From NCBI RefSeq assembly GCF_000472965.1, contig NZ_KI421483.1, positions 300,145 through 364,144 on the forward strand: DNA of 64,000 nt. The letters are read 5' to 3'. Position numbers and translations under genes: made by a program. The notes under the pieces are model-generated. The model worked only from the letters and a program-made list of their open reading frames with translations. It had not been told where the DNA came from and did no database searches. The stretch comes from Bradyrhizobium murdochi (GTDB taxonomy: Bacteria; Pseudomonadota; Alphaproteobacteria; Rhizobiales; Xanthobacteraceae). Shown here piece after piece: positions 8,446 through 17,215 of this stretch (position 1 is the stretch's first letter; each line of letters opens with the position of its first letter).

Positions 8446-9981
8446 ATGACCGCCGCCGAAGCTCTCGGAATTGCCATGCTCGTCGGTATGGTCCTCGTCA
8501 TTTTCATCGGTTTTCCGATTTCCTTCACGCTGCTGTTTCTCGCCCTCGTCTTTGGTGGCATTGGCCTTGGGTGGGAGCAGACTTTCAATCTCGGCTACCT
8601 GCAAATCTGGGGCACGATGAAAGACGAGATCTTTCCCGCCGTGCCGCTGTTCATCTTCATGGGCTACATGACCGAACAGGCCGGACTCATGGAGCGGCTG
8701 TTCGTGGCTTTGCGCAGCGTTCTCGCGCCGGTGCGCGGATCGCTCTATTTGGCCGTGATTCTAACGGCAACTATTTTTGCGATGGCGACCGGCATCGTGG
8801 GCGCCGCGGTGACCGTGCTCGGCATAATGGCCGGATCGATGATGATCAAAATCGGCTACGACGCGCGGCTGTCAGCGGGTGCAATCGCCGCCGGCGGTAC
8901 GCTCGGCATTCTGGTCCCTCCGAGCGTAATGCTGGTAGTCATGGGCCCGGTCATGGGCGTGCCCGTCAATCTTCTTTATTCAGCGGCTTTCGGCCCGGGC
9001 TTTCTGCTCGCTGGCTGTTATATTGCCTATACGCTCGTCCGCAGCTTGATCAATCCGAAGCTCGGTCCAGCCATGACCATGGAGGAGCGCACAGCCACCT
9101 ACGACGCGATGACGACGGAAAAGGTAGGCGCTCCTGTAGTCGGATTGGGTCTCGCGTGCCTGGTCGCATTGGCGTATCTGCTGCTCGATTTGTTGTTAAG
9201 CCAAGCGCGTGTACCGCGTCTGTCGTTTGCGATCGGGCCGTTTAGCCTATCGGCCATCGCTTCGGTGTTAGCGATTCTGACGGCTTACCCCTACTTCCGG
9301 AACGCCTACTTTCGCGCCATCATGCTCGGCATTGCACCTCTCAGCGCGCTGATCGGATTTACCCTCGGAACCATCGTCAGTGGAATCGCCACGCCGACCG
9401 AGGCAGCCTCGTGCGGGGCTTTCGGCGCTATCCTCCTTGCATTCTTTTACGGCCGGCTCAGCGTGCAATCGATCAGCAACGCGGCCATCGGCACGATGGT
9501 GACCTCGGCCATGGTGCTGTTTCTGGCGGTGGCCTCGACGGTGTTCGGCGCTGTCTTCACCAAGCTGGGTACGGCGAACTTGATTACCAATTATCTGCTC
9601 GCCCTTCCGCTGAGTGACTGGTGGAAGCTCGCGTTGATCATGGTGATCTTTTTCGTTCTCGGCTGGCCGTTCGAATGGCCCGTGATCATCCTGGTCTTTC
9701 TTCCGATTGTTTTGCCGGTGGTCGAAAAGCTCCAGTTCGGCTTGAACAAGCTCGACCTGCTGATTTGGTTTGGCGCACTGACCGCCGTCAATATGCAGAC
9801 GTCGTACTTGAGCCCACCCGTTGCAATGTCGGCGTACTACCTGCGGAATGTCGTTCCGCAATGGAGCTTGAGCACGATTTACCGGGGCATGTCCGACTAT
9901 ATGGTGATTCAGGTCATAGTCCTGGCGCTGCTGCTGTTGTTCCCGCAAATCGCACTGTGGTTGCCGAACATTGTCAGGTAA
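8446..9981 (+). CDS. dctM: TRAP transporter large permease (DctM)
   Basis: 511 aa. About twelve to thirteen membrane segments. Family motifs include VPLFIFMGYMTEQAGL near the N-terminus, ATGIVGAAVTVLGIMAG, GGTLGILVPPSVMLVVMG and, in the second half, SGIATPTEAASCGAFGAI. It is longer than the common 425-430 aa DctM because of an extra hydrophilic and membrane region around residues 205-275, a form seen in large-subunit DctM proteins of alphaproteobacteria. GAGGT at the end of dctQ supplies the ribosome site. The receptor gene is not downstream in the same direction but convergent. Confidence 0.92.
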   Translation: MTAAEALGIAMLVGMVLVIFIGFPISFTLLFLALVFGGIGLGWEQTFNLGYLQIWGTMKDEIFPAVPLFIFMGYMTEQAGLMERLFVALRSVLAPVRGSLYLAVILTATIFAMATGIVGAAVTVLGIMAGSMMIKIGYDARLSAGAIAAGGTLGILVPPSVMLVVMGPVMGVPVNLLYSAAFGPGFLLAGCYIAYTLVRSLINPKLGPAMTMEERTATYDAMTTEKVGAPVVGLGLACLVALAYLLLDLLLSQARVPRLSFAIGPFSLSAIASVLAILTAYPYFRNAYFRAIMLGIAPLSALIGFTLGTIVSGIATPTEAASCGAFGAILLAFFYGRLSVQSISNAAIGTMVTSAMVLFLAVASTVFGAVFTKLGTANLITNYLLALPLSDWWKLALIMVIFFVLGWPFEWPVIILVFLPIVLPVVEKLQFGLNKLDLLIWFGALTAVNMQTSYLSPPVAMSAYYLRNVVPQWSLSTIYRGMSDYMVIQVIVLALLLLFPQIALWLPNIVR

Positions 9982-10008
9982 GCAGCGATCGGCTGCTCAT
10001 TATACCAA

Positions 10009-10032
10009 GAAGGGCGGCCTCGGCCGCCCTTC
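10009..10032. terminator. Hairpin between convergent dctM and dctP
   Basis: GAAGGGCGGCC and GGCCGCCCTTC are perfect 11-base arms separated by only 2 bases. It starts 27 bases after dctM and lies between convergent genes, so it fits a bidirectional terminator. Confidence 0.6.
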
Positions 10033-10054
10033 CAGCTATGTCCTCCATTCACCA

Positions 10055-10129
10055 GAACATGATCCGGAATAGTCGGTACCGGTTCTCCCTCGGGACAAAC
10101 GCGAAGCGTTTGCCCGGAGATCTTGCTCA
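10055..10129 (+). repeat. Dispersed element A, copy 1
   Basis: A 75-base unit with ATGATCCGGAA at the left, GGTACCGG, then CTCGGGACAAACGC-GAA-GCGTTTGCCCGGAG as an internal hairpin, and TCTTGCTCA at the right. The same unit occurs in opposite orientation at 56581 and 57775, and a diverged relative lies at 12668. Confidence 0.8.
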
Positions 10130-10184
10130 ATCAACCTGGAGCGCGATGGCGATTCAATATGATGCCATCGCGTTCAAGGCCGTC

Positions 10185-11294
10185 TCATTCTTTAACGGGC
10201 CAGTAGTGGTCCGCCTGCAAAGCGTAGGGCGGGAACATGAAGCGCTTGGCGGGCACGACCTTGGCGGCATAGGCCTTTTGAGATTCGAAGACTTTCTTGA
10301 AGAACGGGTTCTTGGCGGCCTCCGCCGCGGCAAACTCATCCCAGGCTTTGAGGAAGGCCTGATTGACCTCGGGCGGCGTCGTCAGGAGCTTAACTCCGTG
10401 CTTCTCCTTAAACTCTGCGATCGCGTCCGCGTTTTGTCGCTGGAAGCTGGCCCACCAGCGCAGGAACGTCTCTGATGTGGCCGACTTGATGGCTTCCTTG
10501 TTCTGATCCGGCAAGCTGTCCCACACGTCCTTGTTGATCGCGATCTCAGCGACAGAGGCGCTCTCATGCATGCCGGGTGTGTAGTGGTATTTCCAGACCG
10601 TATGCAGGCCGAGTCGCAAATCCTCGACGCCGCCGACCCACTCGGCACAATCGATTGTGCCGCGCTCTGCGGCGGGCAGGATCTCACCGCCCGGCATGTT
10701 GACGACCGCCATCCCCATCTTGGCATAGAGCTGCGAGACGATGCCGGTCTGCCGGCACTTCATTCCCCTGAAGTCGGGCAGGTCCTTGATCGGACGCTTG
10801 AACCAGCCGAGTGCCTGCGGGCTCGGCGGAATGCTCGGAAACGCCACCAGATTGAGCTTGAGCTCCTTCTGGTAGAACTCGTTCCACAGATCGAGACCGC
10901 CGCCCTCGTAGACCCATCCAATGAAGTCGACGGCATCCATGCCGAAAATGCCCGCCGGTGTATTGGCGAACAGCGTCGCGGTGACGCTCTTGCCGTACCA
11001 CCAGTAGGAGATGCCATAGGCACCGTCGATCACCTTCTTGTGCGTGGCATCCAGGATCTCGAACGGCGGAACGACCGCGCCGCCCGGCAGCGCCTCGATC
11101 TTGAGATTGCCGCCGGTCAGCTTGTCGACGCGGTCGGCAAAAAACTTGAGAGCATCGTGCGTGGTGGATGACGGCGGAACCGCCGATTGTATCTTGAGGA
11201 CCCGAGGCTGTTGGGCGAGCGCTGTGCCCGCGAACGCCAACGTGGCGGAGGTTACTGCGAACAGAGCGACTTTCCTAAGCGAACTCATTTTCAT
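10185..11294 (-). CDS. dctP: TRAP transporter substrate-binding protein (DctP)
   Basis: 369 aa. Signal peptide (hydrophobic about 8-24, GTALAQQ) and a DctP domain: VLKIQSAVPPSSTTHDALKFFADRVDKLTGG, DLPDFRGMKCRQTG with the conserved ligand-binding arginine, GGEILPAAERGTIDCAEWVG and YYTP-like YHYTPGMH. The YWWYGKS and AEWVG features resemble receptors for 2-oxo and monocarboxylic acids; the ligand is not certain. The start has GGGAGG upstream. It is transcribed toward dctQM, an unusual arrangement because receptor and permeases normally share an operon. Confidence 0.92.
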   Translation of the reverse strand: MKMSSLRKVALFAVTSATLAFAGTALAQQPRVLKIQSAVPPSSTTHDALKFFADRVDKLTGGNLKIEALPGGAVVPPFEILDATHKKVIDGAYGISYWWYGKSVTATLFANTPAGIFGMDAVDFIGWVYEGGGLDLWNEFYQKELKLNLVAFPSIPPSPQALGWFKRPIKDLPDFRGMKCRQTGIVSQLYAKMGMAVVNMPGGEILPAAERGTIDCAEWVGGVEDLRLGLHTVWKYHYTPGMHESASVAEIAINKDVWDSLPDQNKEAIKSATSETFLRWWASFQRQNADAIAEFKEKHGVKLLTTPPEVNQAFLKAWDEFAAAEAAKNPFFKKVFESQKAYAAKVVPAKRFMFPPYALQADHYWPVKE

Positions 11295-11926
11295 CGGACG
11301 TCTCCCTCCCTTTTGCTTTTCTCCCTTTTGGCAGAGTGCGGGCTAGCCAGTGGCTGGCCAGCACACGAGTAGCCTACAGCGGTAAGGTGCTGTCAGCCAG
11401 TGCGGCCCTGTGGCGTTCGTTAGCCTCCAACAAGATGAACCCGCAGGCCGTTAAGGCAGCCGTCCGGCCACCCCCGGTTCGTGATCGGGCCAGACAGCCG
11501 CTCGCGGCGGCAAAAAGGACCCTCCGGGCAGCGGCGAAGCTGGTCGAATAGATGGGCTGGACAATTTGAGGGCTGGCGGAGAGAGTGTCAGTCAATCCCC
11601 ATTGAAAGATCGGGAGTTTTCGATCTTTCCAGACCAAAACCCACGATTTGAGCAACAGCCTGAGAAGGCCTATGCGCCTTCCGGACGATGCCGCCGCGCC
11701 GGGTCGCCGTGGCCCGCACCAAAAATATCGAAAACAACCCCATGCAAAGTAGCTGGCGGCCGCCGCACCGACCGTTCGGACCGAAACCTTGACACGTCGG
11801 GCAAATCGGCGGCACAATTTCATCATCCCAAAATCCGCTAAAACGATCCCGGGCCCGCAACGGATGCTGTCCGCTGTGACGTCAGGCGAAAGCTGGTTCA
11901 GAACTTATCCGGGGAAGCCCACACAG
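11295..11926. other. Gene-free region with a direct repeat
   Basis: About 630 bases between divergent dctP and nitroreductase genes. It presumably carries both promoters. The only clear structure is the left copy of a direct repeat (11554-11660) whose partner lies at 13960. Open frames across it look random in composition. Confidence 0.6.
11554..11660 (+). repeat. Direct repeat with tRNA-Ser-like 14-mer, left copy
   Basis: Begins GGGCTGGACAA, contains TGGCGGAGAGAGTG (matching the tRNA-Ser 3' end), then GTCAGTCAATCCCCATTGAAAGATC and AGACCAAAACCCAC. The partner at 13960-14065 matches over most positions, in the same orientation. The pair flanks the nitroreductase and L,D-transpeptidase genes. 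Confidence 0.75.
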
Positions 11927-12604
11927 ATGCAGTTTGATGACGTTATCCTCGGTCGCCGGAGTATCCGCGGTTACAAACCTGATCCAGTACCCAAGGCGCT
12001 GATTGCCGAAATCATTGGTTTGGCGATGCGCGCACCGTCGTCGATGAACACCCAGCCCTGGAATTTCTACGTCATATCAGGCGAACCGCTGGATCGGATC
12101 CGCGCCGGCAACACCGAGCGGATGGTGGCGGGCATTCCGCAATCGCGCGAGTTCCGCACTGGTCAGCCCTTTGCGGGCAAGCACCGCGACAGGCAGGTCG
12201 GCGTCGCCAAGCAATTATTCTCCGCGATGGGGATCGAGCGCGACAACAAGGACAAGCGCCAGGACTGGGTGCTGCGCGGCTTCCGTCAGTTCGACGCGCC
12301 CGTCTGCGTGATCATCACCTATGATCGCGTTCTTGACGACAGCGACGATACGCCCTTCGACTGCGGCGCCGTGGCGACCGCCCTGGTCAACGCGGCCTGG
12401 TCGCGCGGGCTGGGCGCCGTGATCAACAGCCAGGGCATCATGCAGTCCCCCGTGGTGCGCGAGCACGCAGGGATCGCCGACGACCAGATCATCATGAAAA
12501 GTATCGCGCTGGGCTGGCCGGATGAGACGTTTCCGGCGAATGCGGTGGTGTCGGAGCGGAAGTCCGTCGAGGAGGCTACGGTGTTTGTCGGGTTCGAGAG
12601 TTAA
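11927..12604 (+). CDS. Nitroreductase-family FMN oxidoreductase
   Basis: 225 aa from ATG 11927 (GGGGAA about 9 bases upstream); the frame is open further upstream but without homology-like sequence. FMN-binding motifs are visible: VILGRRSIRGYKPDPV (phosphate-binding arginines), MRAPSSMNTQPWNFYVI, and near the C-terminus IALGWPDETFPANAVVSERKS. This is the NfsA/NfnB-like fold that uses NAD(P)H to reduce nitro compounds, quinones or related acceptors. The true substrate is unknown. It lies between the two copies of a direct repeat. Confidence 0.9.
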   Translation: MQFDDVILGRRSIRGYKPDPVPKALIAEIIGLAMRAPSSMNTQPWNFYVISGEPLDRIRAGNTERMVAGIPQSREFRTGQPFAGKHRDRQVGVAKQLFSAMGIERDNKDKRQDWVLRGFRQFDAPVCVIITYDRVLDDSDDTPFDCGAVATALVNAAWSRGLGAVINSQGIMQSPVVREHAGIADDQIIMKSIALGWPDETFPANAVVSERKSVEEATVFVGFES

Positions 12605-12637
12605 CGGCGCGCGGGCGGAAGGGCTGGAGGTGCAGCA

Positions 12638-13852
12638 GTGATCCGCGCGATGGCCCGACATGCACTAGAGCGTTTTCCAGCGAAGTGGGTACCGGTTCGC
12701 GTCAAGAAAACGCGTCAAAACAAGAATCGAGAGCCCCGTTCCGATTTAATCGGAACGGGTAAGGCTCTCGTGCTGGCAGCCGCCTTTGCCGCTGCCTTGA
12801 CGCCGGTCACCTGCCTCGGCGAAGGCAGCAAGCCGTTGCCGGCCAAGGCAATACAGGAGCTGCCGCCCGAGCTGCTCTCGCTGCTCGAACAGAAGAAGAT
12901 GCCAAAGTATTCACCCATCGTTGTGCGTCTTTTCAAGGAAGAGGCGGAGCTCGAAGTCTGGAAGCAGGACACGACCGGCCGTTTCCAGATCCTCAAGACC
13001 TATCCGATCTGCCGGTGGTCGGGTGATCTCGGGCCAAAATTGCGCGAGGGCGACCGTCAGGCTCCGGAAGGGTTTTATACGGTTACACCCGAGTTGATGA
13101 ATCCCAACTCCAACTTCTATCTGTCGATCAACCTCGGCTACCCCAACAGCTTCGACAAGGCGAACAAGCGCAACGGCAGCTTCCTCATGATCCACGGCGA
13201 CTGCTGGTCGAGCGGTTGCTATGCCATGACCGACGAACAGATCAGCGAAATCTATTCGCTGGCGCGCGACTCACTCAGCGGCCGGCCGTCGTTCCAGGTC
13301 CAGGCCTATCCGTTCCGCCTGACGCCGGAAAATCTGGCGCGGCATCGAAATAGCCCCAACCTGGCCTTCTGGAAAATGCTCAAGGTCGGCAACGACCATT
13401 TCGAGACGACGCAACGCGAGCCCAAGGTGGATGTGTGCAACCGCCGCTATGTATTCGATGCGCAGCCTCCGGCGAATTCGCCGCACCCTCTCGTGTTCAA
13501 CGCGACCGAAAAATGCCCGCCCTTCGTCGTCGATCCCGAAATCGCGCGGCGGGCGCTGGAAAAACAGCGCGCCGACGATCGTGCATACGCGCAATTGGTT
13601 GAAGACAATTTTCCGGCTGCCCCGATCTACAGCGGCCTGGACGGCGGAATGAACAAGGCGTTCCTCGCACAGTTTCCGGGCAGGGTGACGCTTGCGAAAG
13701 TAATGCCGTATGCGTCCTACCTGCCGCAATTGCCCCCGATCCCCTGGATCGACAACGATGGCTCGTTGACCAGCAAATGGTTTGGCACCTCGTTCTCCAA
13801 ACCGGTTGTGTGTGATGCGGCTCGTGCCGGATTCCCGTCAGCCCGGTGCTAG
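12638..13852 (+). CDS. L,D-transpeptidase (YkuD/YafK type)
   Basis: 404 aa. The YkuD catalytic signature is visible as MIHGDCWSSGCYAMTD (about residues 184-199), with the histidine and cysteine of the active site, similar to the YafK subgroup. Such enzymes make or remodel 3-3 peptidoglycan cross-links or attach proteins to the wall. A hydrophobic segment near residues 44-60 (LVLAAAFAAALTPVTCLG) probably acts as signal sequence. The GTG at 12638 has a strong GGAGG at 7 bases. The first 40 codons read through a dispersed repeat (12668-12770), giving an unusual basic, glutamine/asparagine-rich leader; a later start such as the GTG in KALVLAAAF cannot be excluded. Confidence 0.88.
   Translation: MIRAMARHALERFPAKWVPVRVKKTRQNKNREPRSDLIGTGKALVLAAAFAAALTPVTCLGEGSKPLPAKAIQELPPELLSLLEQKKMPKYSPIVVRLFKEEAELEVWKQDTTGRFQILKTYPICRWSGDLGPKLREGDRQAPEGFYTVTPELMNPNSNFYLSINLGYPNSFDKANKRNGSFLMIHGDCWSSGCYAMTDEQISEIYSLARDSLSGRPSFQVQAYPFRLTPENLARHRNSPNLAFWKMLKVGNDHFETTQREPKVDVCNRRYVFDAQPPANSPHPLVFNATEKCPPFVVDPEIARRALEKQRADDRAYAQLVEDNFPAAPIYSGLDGGMNKAFLAQFPGRVTLAKVMPYASYLPQLPPIPWIDNDGSLTSKWFGTSFSKPVVCDAARAGFPSARC
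12668..12770. repeat. Dispersed element A variant with terminal hairpin
   Basis: GAGCGTTTTCCAGCGAAGTGGGTACCGGTTCGCGTCAAGAAAACGCGTC is a diverged relative of element A. It is followed by a hairpin CCCGTTCCGATT-T-AATCGGAACGGG (12735-12759, perfect 12-base arms) flanked by GAGAGCC and GGCTCTC. It lies inside the apparent coding start of the L,D-transpeptidase. Confidence 0.75.
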
Positions 13853-14551
13853 GCTCTTGTCGTTACCAGTGACGCCATTTGGCTCGTCAGTTTCATGCGA
13901 TACTTCGACCTGGAGCAGAAAACCTTGCAACCCCTCGACAACTCGTTTCGGATGTGTCCGGGCTGGACAAAGGCAAGGTGGCGGAGAGAGTGTCAATCAA
14001 TCTCCATTGAAAGATCAGGAATTTTCGACGTTCTTAGACCAGAACCCACCGTTAGAGCTACGGCCGGAAAATGGGATTTCGTCTTCGACAAAAGCCTGTC
14101 CCGCCCAATGACCCGTCATCGACAACAGTGCCATCAAGCGAATAGCGAAGGCCAATTGCCGTCGCACCGCTCAGCCTGATCGCCGTCCGGTGGCGGAATC
14201 TGATGGTGGCTTATCCGGGCTCTGCACAGCCCTTCAATTTCCGTCGGCGGGCGACGTCTTGAAAGAGCCATAGCGCGGTTTCGCAGGCGACGTAGCGCGG
14301 AGTAGCCGGACCGTCGCCGTTCCTGGACCAGGCCTTCAGCAGGTCGCGCACCGAAGCGTCGTCCGGCCTGGTCGACCGGCTGCGCTCGACCGGTCGGTCC
14401 CGTCTGGATGCCGCTGGACGAGTTCAGGACAATGCCCGATGGAGAGCTTATTCCAAAACCGAGCGCCTCCACCACCAGGTCTACGCCCCAGGGCCGGGGC
14501 CCGGCGCGCATTGTCTAGACGCAAAGCGAACGCTGATTGGTCGCGCCCACT
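13853..14551. other. Gene-poor region, possibly degraded
   Basis: About 700 bases without a supportable gene. It holds the right copy of the direct repeat (13960-14065). From about 14140 to 14520 two overlapping minus-strand frames are open, but neither shows a start, ribosome site or recognisable domain; it may be a decayed gene. Confidence 0.5.
13960..14065 (+). repeat. Direct repeat with tRNA-Ser-like 14-mer, right copy
   Basis: Partner of 11554-11660: GGGCTGGACAA, TGGCGGAGAGAGTG, GTCAATCAATCTCCATTGAAAGATC, AGACCAGAACCCACC in the same order and spacing. The shared 14-mer equals the 3' end of the tRNA-Ser gene at 17216. Confidence 0.75.
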
Positions 14552-15454
14552 TTACTTGATAGGTCGTCGCCCGCTCCTCTCGACTGCTGCTCGATAGGCG
14601 GGGGCGAGGGTTTCTGCCGCGAACGTGTCCAAGGTGGTCTCAGTCGTGTTTCGTGGCGATCTGGCTTCCTTCGCCCAGACCCGACCTTCATTGAAGCCCC
14701 GCGCGGTCTCCATGACAGCATCTGCAAAGCTTGGCGACGCCCCGGCGCCGATCATCCCGGCCCGGCCTTCCTCATAGGACACTTGAATATAGCGGGCATT
14801 GGGGAGACCAATGGAGGCGCCAAGAATGCTCACCGCCTCGGCCATGGTGTAGTCGCGCGCACCGTGCAATTCCTGCACGCGAGGGCCGACGTCCGCCGCA
14901 ACAAGAATTTCTGCTGCGCGAACACCGATATCTTTGGCCGCGATCATCGGCATCGGTTTGTGGCCAGCAAATGCCCACCGGAAATCACCGGTTTGCACCA
15001 TCTGCGGAACGCCCTGCAGCAGGTTCTCCATGAAGAAGCCGGCCCGCAAATGCGCCAGCTCTCCGATATTCATGGCGTCGAGCCGCTGCTCCATCATCGC
15101 GGCGCCTTTCGCGCTGCCGACGATCTTTTCATTTAGATGCGCGCTCAGACCGCTTAGGAGCACCACGCGTGGCACGCCGCTCGCCGCGACGGCCTGGGCC
15201 AGCGCGTCCCCAATCTCATCTTCGCCGCGATGCAGATCGGGCGCGGCGCGGTCGAACGGAATCATCAAATAGGCACCGTTCACGCCAGAAAAGGCTTCGC
15301 GGAGCTTCTCTCTGTGCTCAAAGGGCAAGCCCAAGCTGCGAGCGACGAGCCGGACCTGATGGCCAAGGCTTTCCAGTGTACTGGCGACGACACGTCCGAC
15401 ACTGCCGGTCGCGCCCACAACAACGAAGGTCTTTTTCCTCGTATTCTCTGTCAA
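14552..15454 (-). CDS. NmrA-like NAD(P)-binding protein
   Basis: 300 aa. A Rossmann fold starts at once with FVVVGATGSVGRVVASTLESLG (GxxGxxG), then VARS, and VPRVVLLSGLSAHLN, as in NmrA/QorB-like atypical short-chain reductases that sense or use NAD(P)H. The start is TTG, with AAAGGAGG 5 bases upstream. The segment just upstream is a glutathione S-transferase remnant that runs into this gene's ribosome site. The C-terminal part (DLTSYR-like region absent; ETTLDTFAAETLAPAYRAA) fits a substrate domain. Function beyond nucleotide binding is not assignable. Confidence 0.82.
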   Translation of the reverse strand: MTENTRKKTFVVVGATGSVGRVVASTLESLGHQVRLVARSLGLPFEHREKLREAFSGVNGAYLMIPFDRAAPDLHRGEDEIGDALAQAVAASGVPRVVLLSGLSAHLNEKIVGSAKGAAMMEQRLDAMNIGELAHLRAGFFMENLLQGVPQMVQTGDFRWAFAGHKPMPMIAAKDIGVRAAEILVAADVGPRVQELHGARDYTMAEAVSILGASIGLPNARYIQVSYEEGRAGMIGAGASPSFADAVMETARGFNEGRVWAKEARSPRNTTETTLDTFAAETLAPAYRAAVERSGRRPIK

Positions 15455-15647
15455 ATAGGCCTCCTTTGGTTCGGCTGAGATGCGCCTCGGTCTTGGTATC
15501 GCGATTGGATGCCTGCAGAATGCGTGAGGTGTAGGCGATCCCTTTGACCTCCAGCGTCAGCAGCACGCGGCAGGCATAAGGGCTCCCGCTGATCCGGAAG
15601 ACTTCAAGCGCCGGACGCTCATTACGAGGAGCCTTCATAGGCGTCAT
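15455..15647 (-). pseudogene. Truncated glutathione S-transferase N-terminal remnant
   Basis: Starting at ATG 15647, the frame encodes ALEVFRISGSPYACRVLLTL followed by EVKGIAYTSRILQASNRDTKTEAHLS, which is the beta-alpha-beta start of a thioredoxin-fold GST (SPYxxRV motif). Homology stops where the NmrA gene begins; the remaining ~140-150 residues of a GST are missing and the frame ends as nonsense at 15318. The ATG overlaps the end of the DUF899 gene. Probably a deletion scar. Confidence 0.65.
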
Positions 15648-16341
15648 GACGCTTGATCCAGTCCACCATGTTGTGGTGTGGGCCATGCTCGTTTCGACCC
15701 TTCGGCGTGAGGTCGAGATAGTTGTAGGCGCCGATCAGCAGATCCCCGCCGCGGGCGTAAGACGAGTATGTGTGATAGACTTGTCCCTCGTCGTCCTTGA
15801 CGAACACGCTAATGCCGGGCGCCTCGCCTTCGGTCTGCCGCTCTCGCTTCTCATAGTTGTAGTAAGTCTGGCCATGCGCGAGATCGGCAAGTGTGAACGA
15901 CACGCCGAAGTCATGGTTGAAAGTCGAGTCGAAGGACGAGAACCACTCGAACCTCCAGCCCATCCGACTCTTGTAGGCCAGCAGTTTCTCGATGGGGGCG
16001 CGGGATATAGCGACCAGGGAAACGTCGTGATGTCTCAAGTGCAGGTTCGCACCGTCGATATGGTCGGCGAGGAACGAGCAGGAGACGCATCCCTCCTCCC
16101 ATTCGGGCGCGAACATGAAATGATAGACGACGAGCTGCGATCGGCCGGAGAACAGATCCGCAAGGCCCACTCGACCGCTCGCGCCTTCGAACGCGTAAGG
16201 CTTCTCGATCTTTACCCATGGCAGGGCGCGCCGCTCGGCGCTGATCCGATCTCGGAGCCGTGAAAGCTCCTTCTCCTTCTCAAGCAACGCCTTCCGAGCA
16301 GCTAACCAATCCGCGCGCGACACGATCGCTTCAGGTTTCAT
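15622..16341 (-). CDS. DUF899 thioredoxin-like protein
   Basis: 239 aa. Matches the DUF899 family by length and motifs: the N-terminal ADWLAARKALLEKEKELSRLRDR helix, LPWVKIEKPYAFEG, LVVYHFMFAPEWEEGCVSCSF (the CVSC pair sits where thioredoxins carry their redox site), MGWRFEWFSSFDSTFNHDFGV and GADLLIGAYNYLDLTPKGRNE-like C-terminus. Likely a cytosolic redox protein; the reaction is unknown. It is divergent from an HxlR regulator, a frequent pairing that suggests control by that regulator. Confidence 0.88.
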   Translation of the reverse strand: MKPEAIVSRADWLAARKALLEKEKELSRLRDRISAERRALPWVKIEKPYAFEGASGRVGLADLFSGRSQLVVYHFMFAPEWEEGCVSCSFLADHIDGANLHLRHHDVSLVAISRAPIEKLLAYKSRMGWRFEWFSSFDSTFNHDFGVSFTLADLAHGQTYYNYEKRERQTEGEAPGISVFVKDDEGQVYHTYSSYARGGDLLIGAYNYLDLTPKGRNEHGPHHNMVDWIKRHDAYEGSS

Positions 16342-16472
16342 CGTTTAGGCTCCCACTTCGCGGCGGGCAAAAGCGCATCCCGCCAACCGCTCTCGTTTAG
16401 AGACTGGTTGCATTATGCCGAGTTCGATGTCATAACGCAAGCAGTTTCGTTTTGATATTATTGGGAGCGGCG

Positions 16473-16898
16473 ATGCGGGAGGATCAGCGGTCGGCCTGTC
16501 CGATAAGCTTGGCGCTCGAGGTGTTCGGAGATCGATGGTCGCTGCTGATCATTCGAGACATGATCTTTGCTGGTAAGCGTCACTTCAGAGAATTCCTGGC
16601 GTCTGACGAGAAGATCTCGACCAGAATCCTGAGCGACCGGCTTGCGTCGCTGGTCTCGCAGGGAGTCCTGACGAAGACAGACGACCCAGCCCACAAGCAG
16701 AAGGCGATCTACAGCCTGACAGAAAAGGGGATCGCGCTCCTACCCATCTTGGCTCAGATCGGCTTTTGGGGACAGGAGTACCGTCCCGTCACGGATGAGA
16801 GCGCGGCCAATGCAGCTCGCTTAAAGAAAGGCGGCGCAAGCTTATTGAAGCGGATGATGACCGAATTGCGGAGAGTGCATTTGCAGGCCGGTTTATGA
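16473..16898 (+). CDS. HxlR-family transcriptional regulator
   Basis: 141 aa from ATG 16473 with GGGAG upstream. A winged-helix HxlR protein with its usual single N-terminal cysteine and signature CPISLALEVFGDRWSLLIIRDM, then FREFLASDEKISTRILSDRL and KQKAIYSLTEKGIALLPIL. The 131-base intergenic region to DUF899 should hold its operator, but I see no perfect palindrome there. HxlR proteins commonly sense electrophiles or redox change and control a divergent reductase or DUF899 gene. Confidence 0.9.
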   Translation: MREDQRSACPISLALEVFGDRWSLLIIRDMIFAGKRHFREFLASDEKISTRILSDRLASLVSQGVLTKTDDPAHKQKAIYSLTEKGIALLPILAQIGFWGQEYRPVTDESAANAARLKKGGASLLKRMMTELRRVHLQAGL

Positions 16899-17215
16899 AG
16901 GCTTCCGCAGCATAGGTGCGAAAGGATTTAGCGCTGCTCTGTTACGGGTCCGAAGACATCGCGGGGACGGCGCCCCGACCATCTGATCCGGCGCAACTGG
17001 CCGGCCTCTCTCACAAGAGCACTGTTCTCAAGATCGACCTTCCGATTTGCTCGCCGCAATATCCAAATCTGCGACGGGCACGCGGTCGACCTGTACCGAT
17101 GGTTCTGTGCGCGGTATCTCGTTGGTGTGGAAGGGTGCAGAAACAAAGGCAAAGCGCAGTTGGCCGTCCAAATCCTGGCCCGCCCACAAGCAATCCGAGG
17201 GCCAGGCCCAGGATA

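Noticed and set aside
9909..10130. Minus-strand frame between dctM and dctP
   Set aside because: It is a translation of dispersed element A; the same peptide appears from the copy at 56581.
14134..14511. Minus-strand frame that might be a decayed transposase or enzyme
   Set aside because: No start context and no recognisable motif in any frame; kept only as a possibly degraded region.
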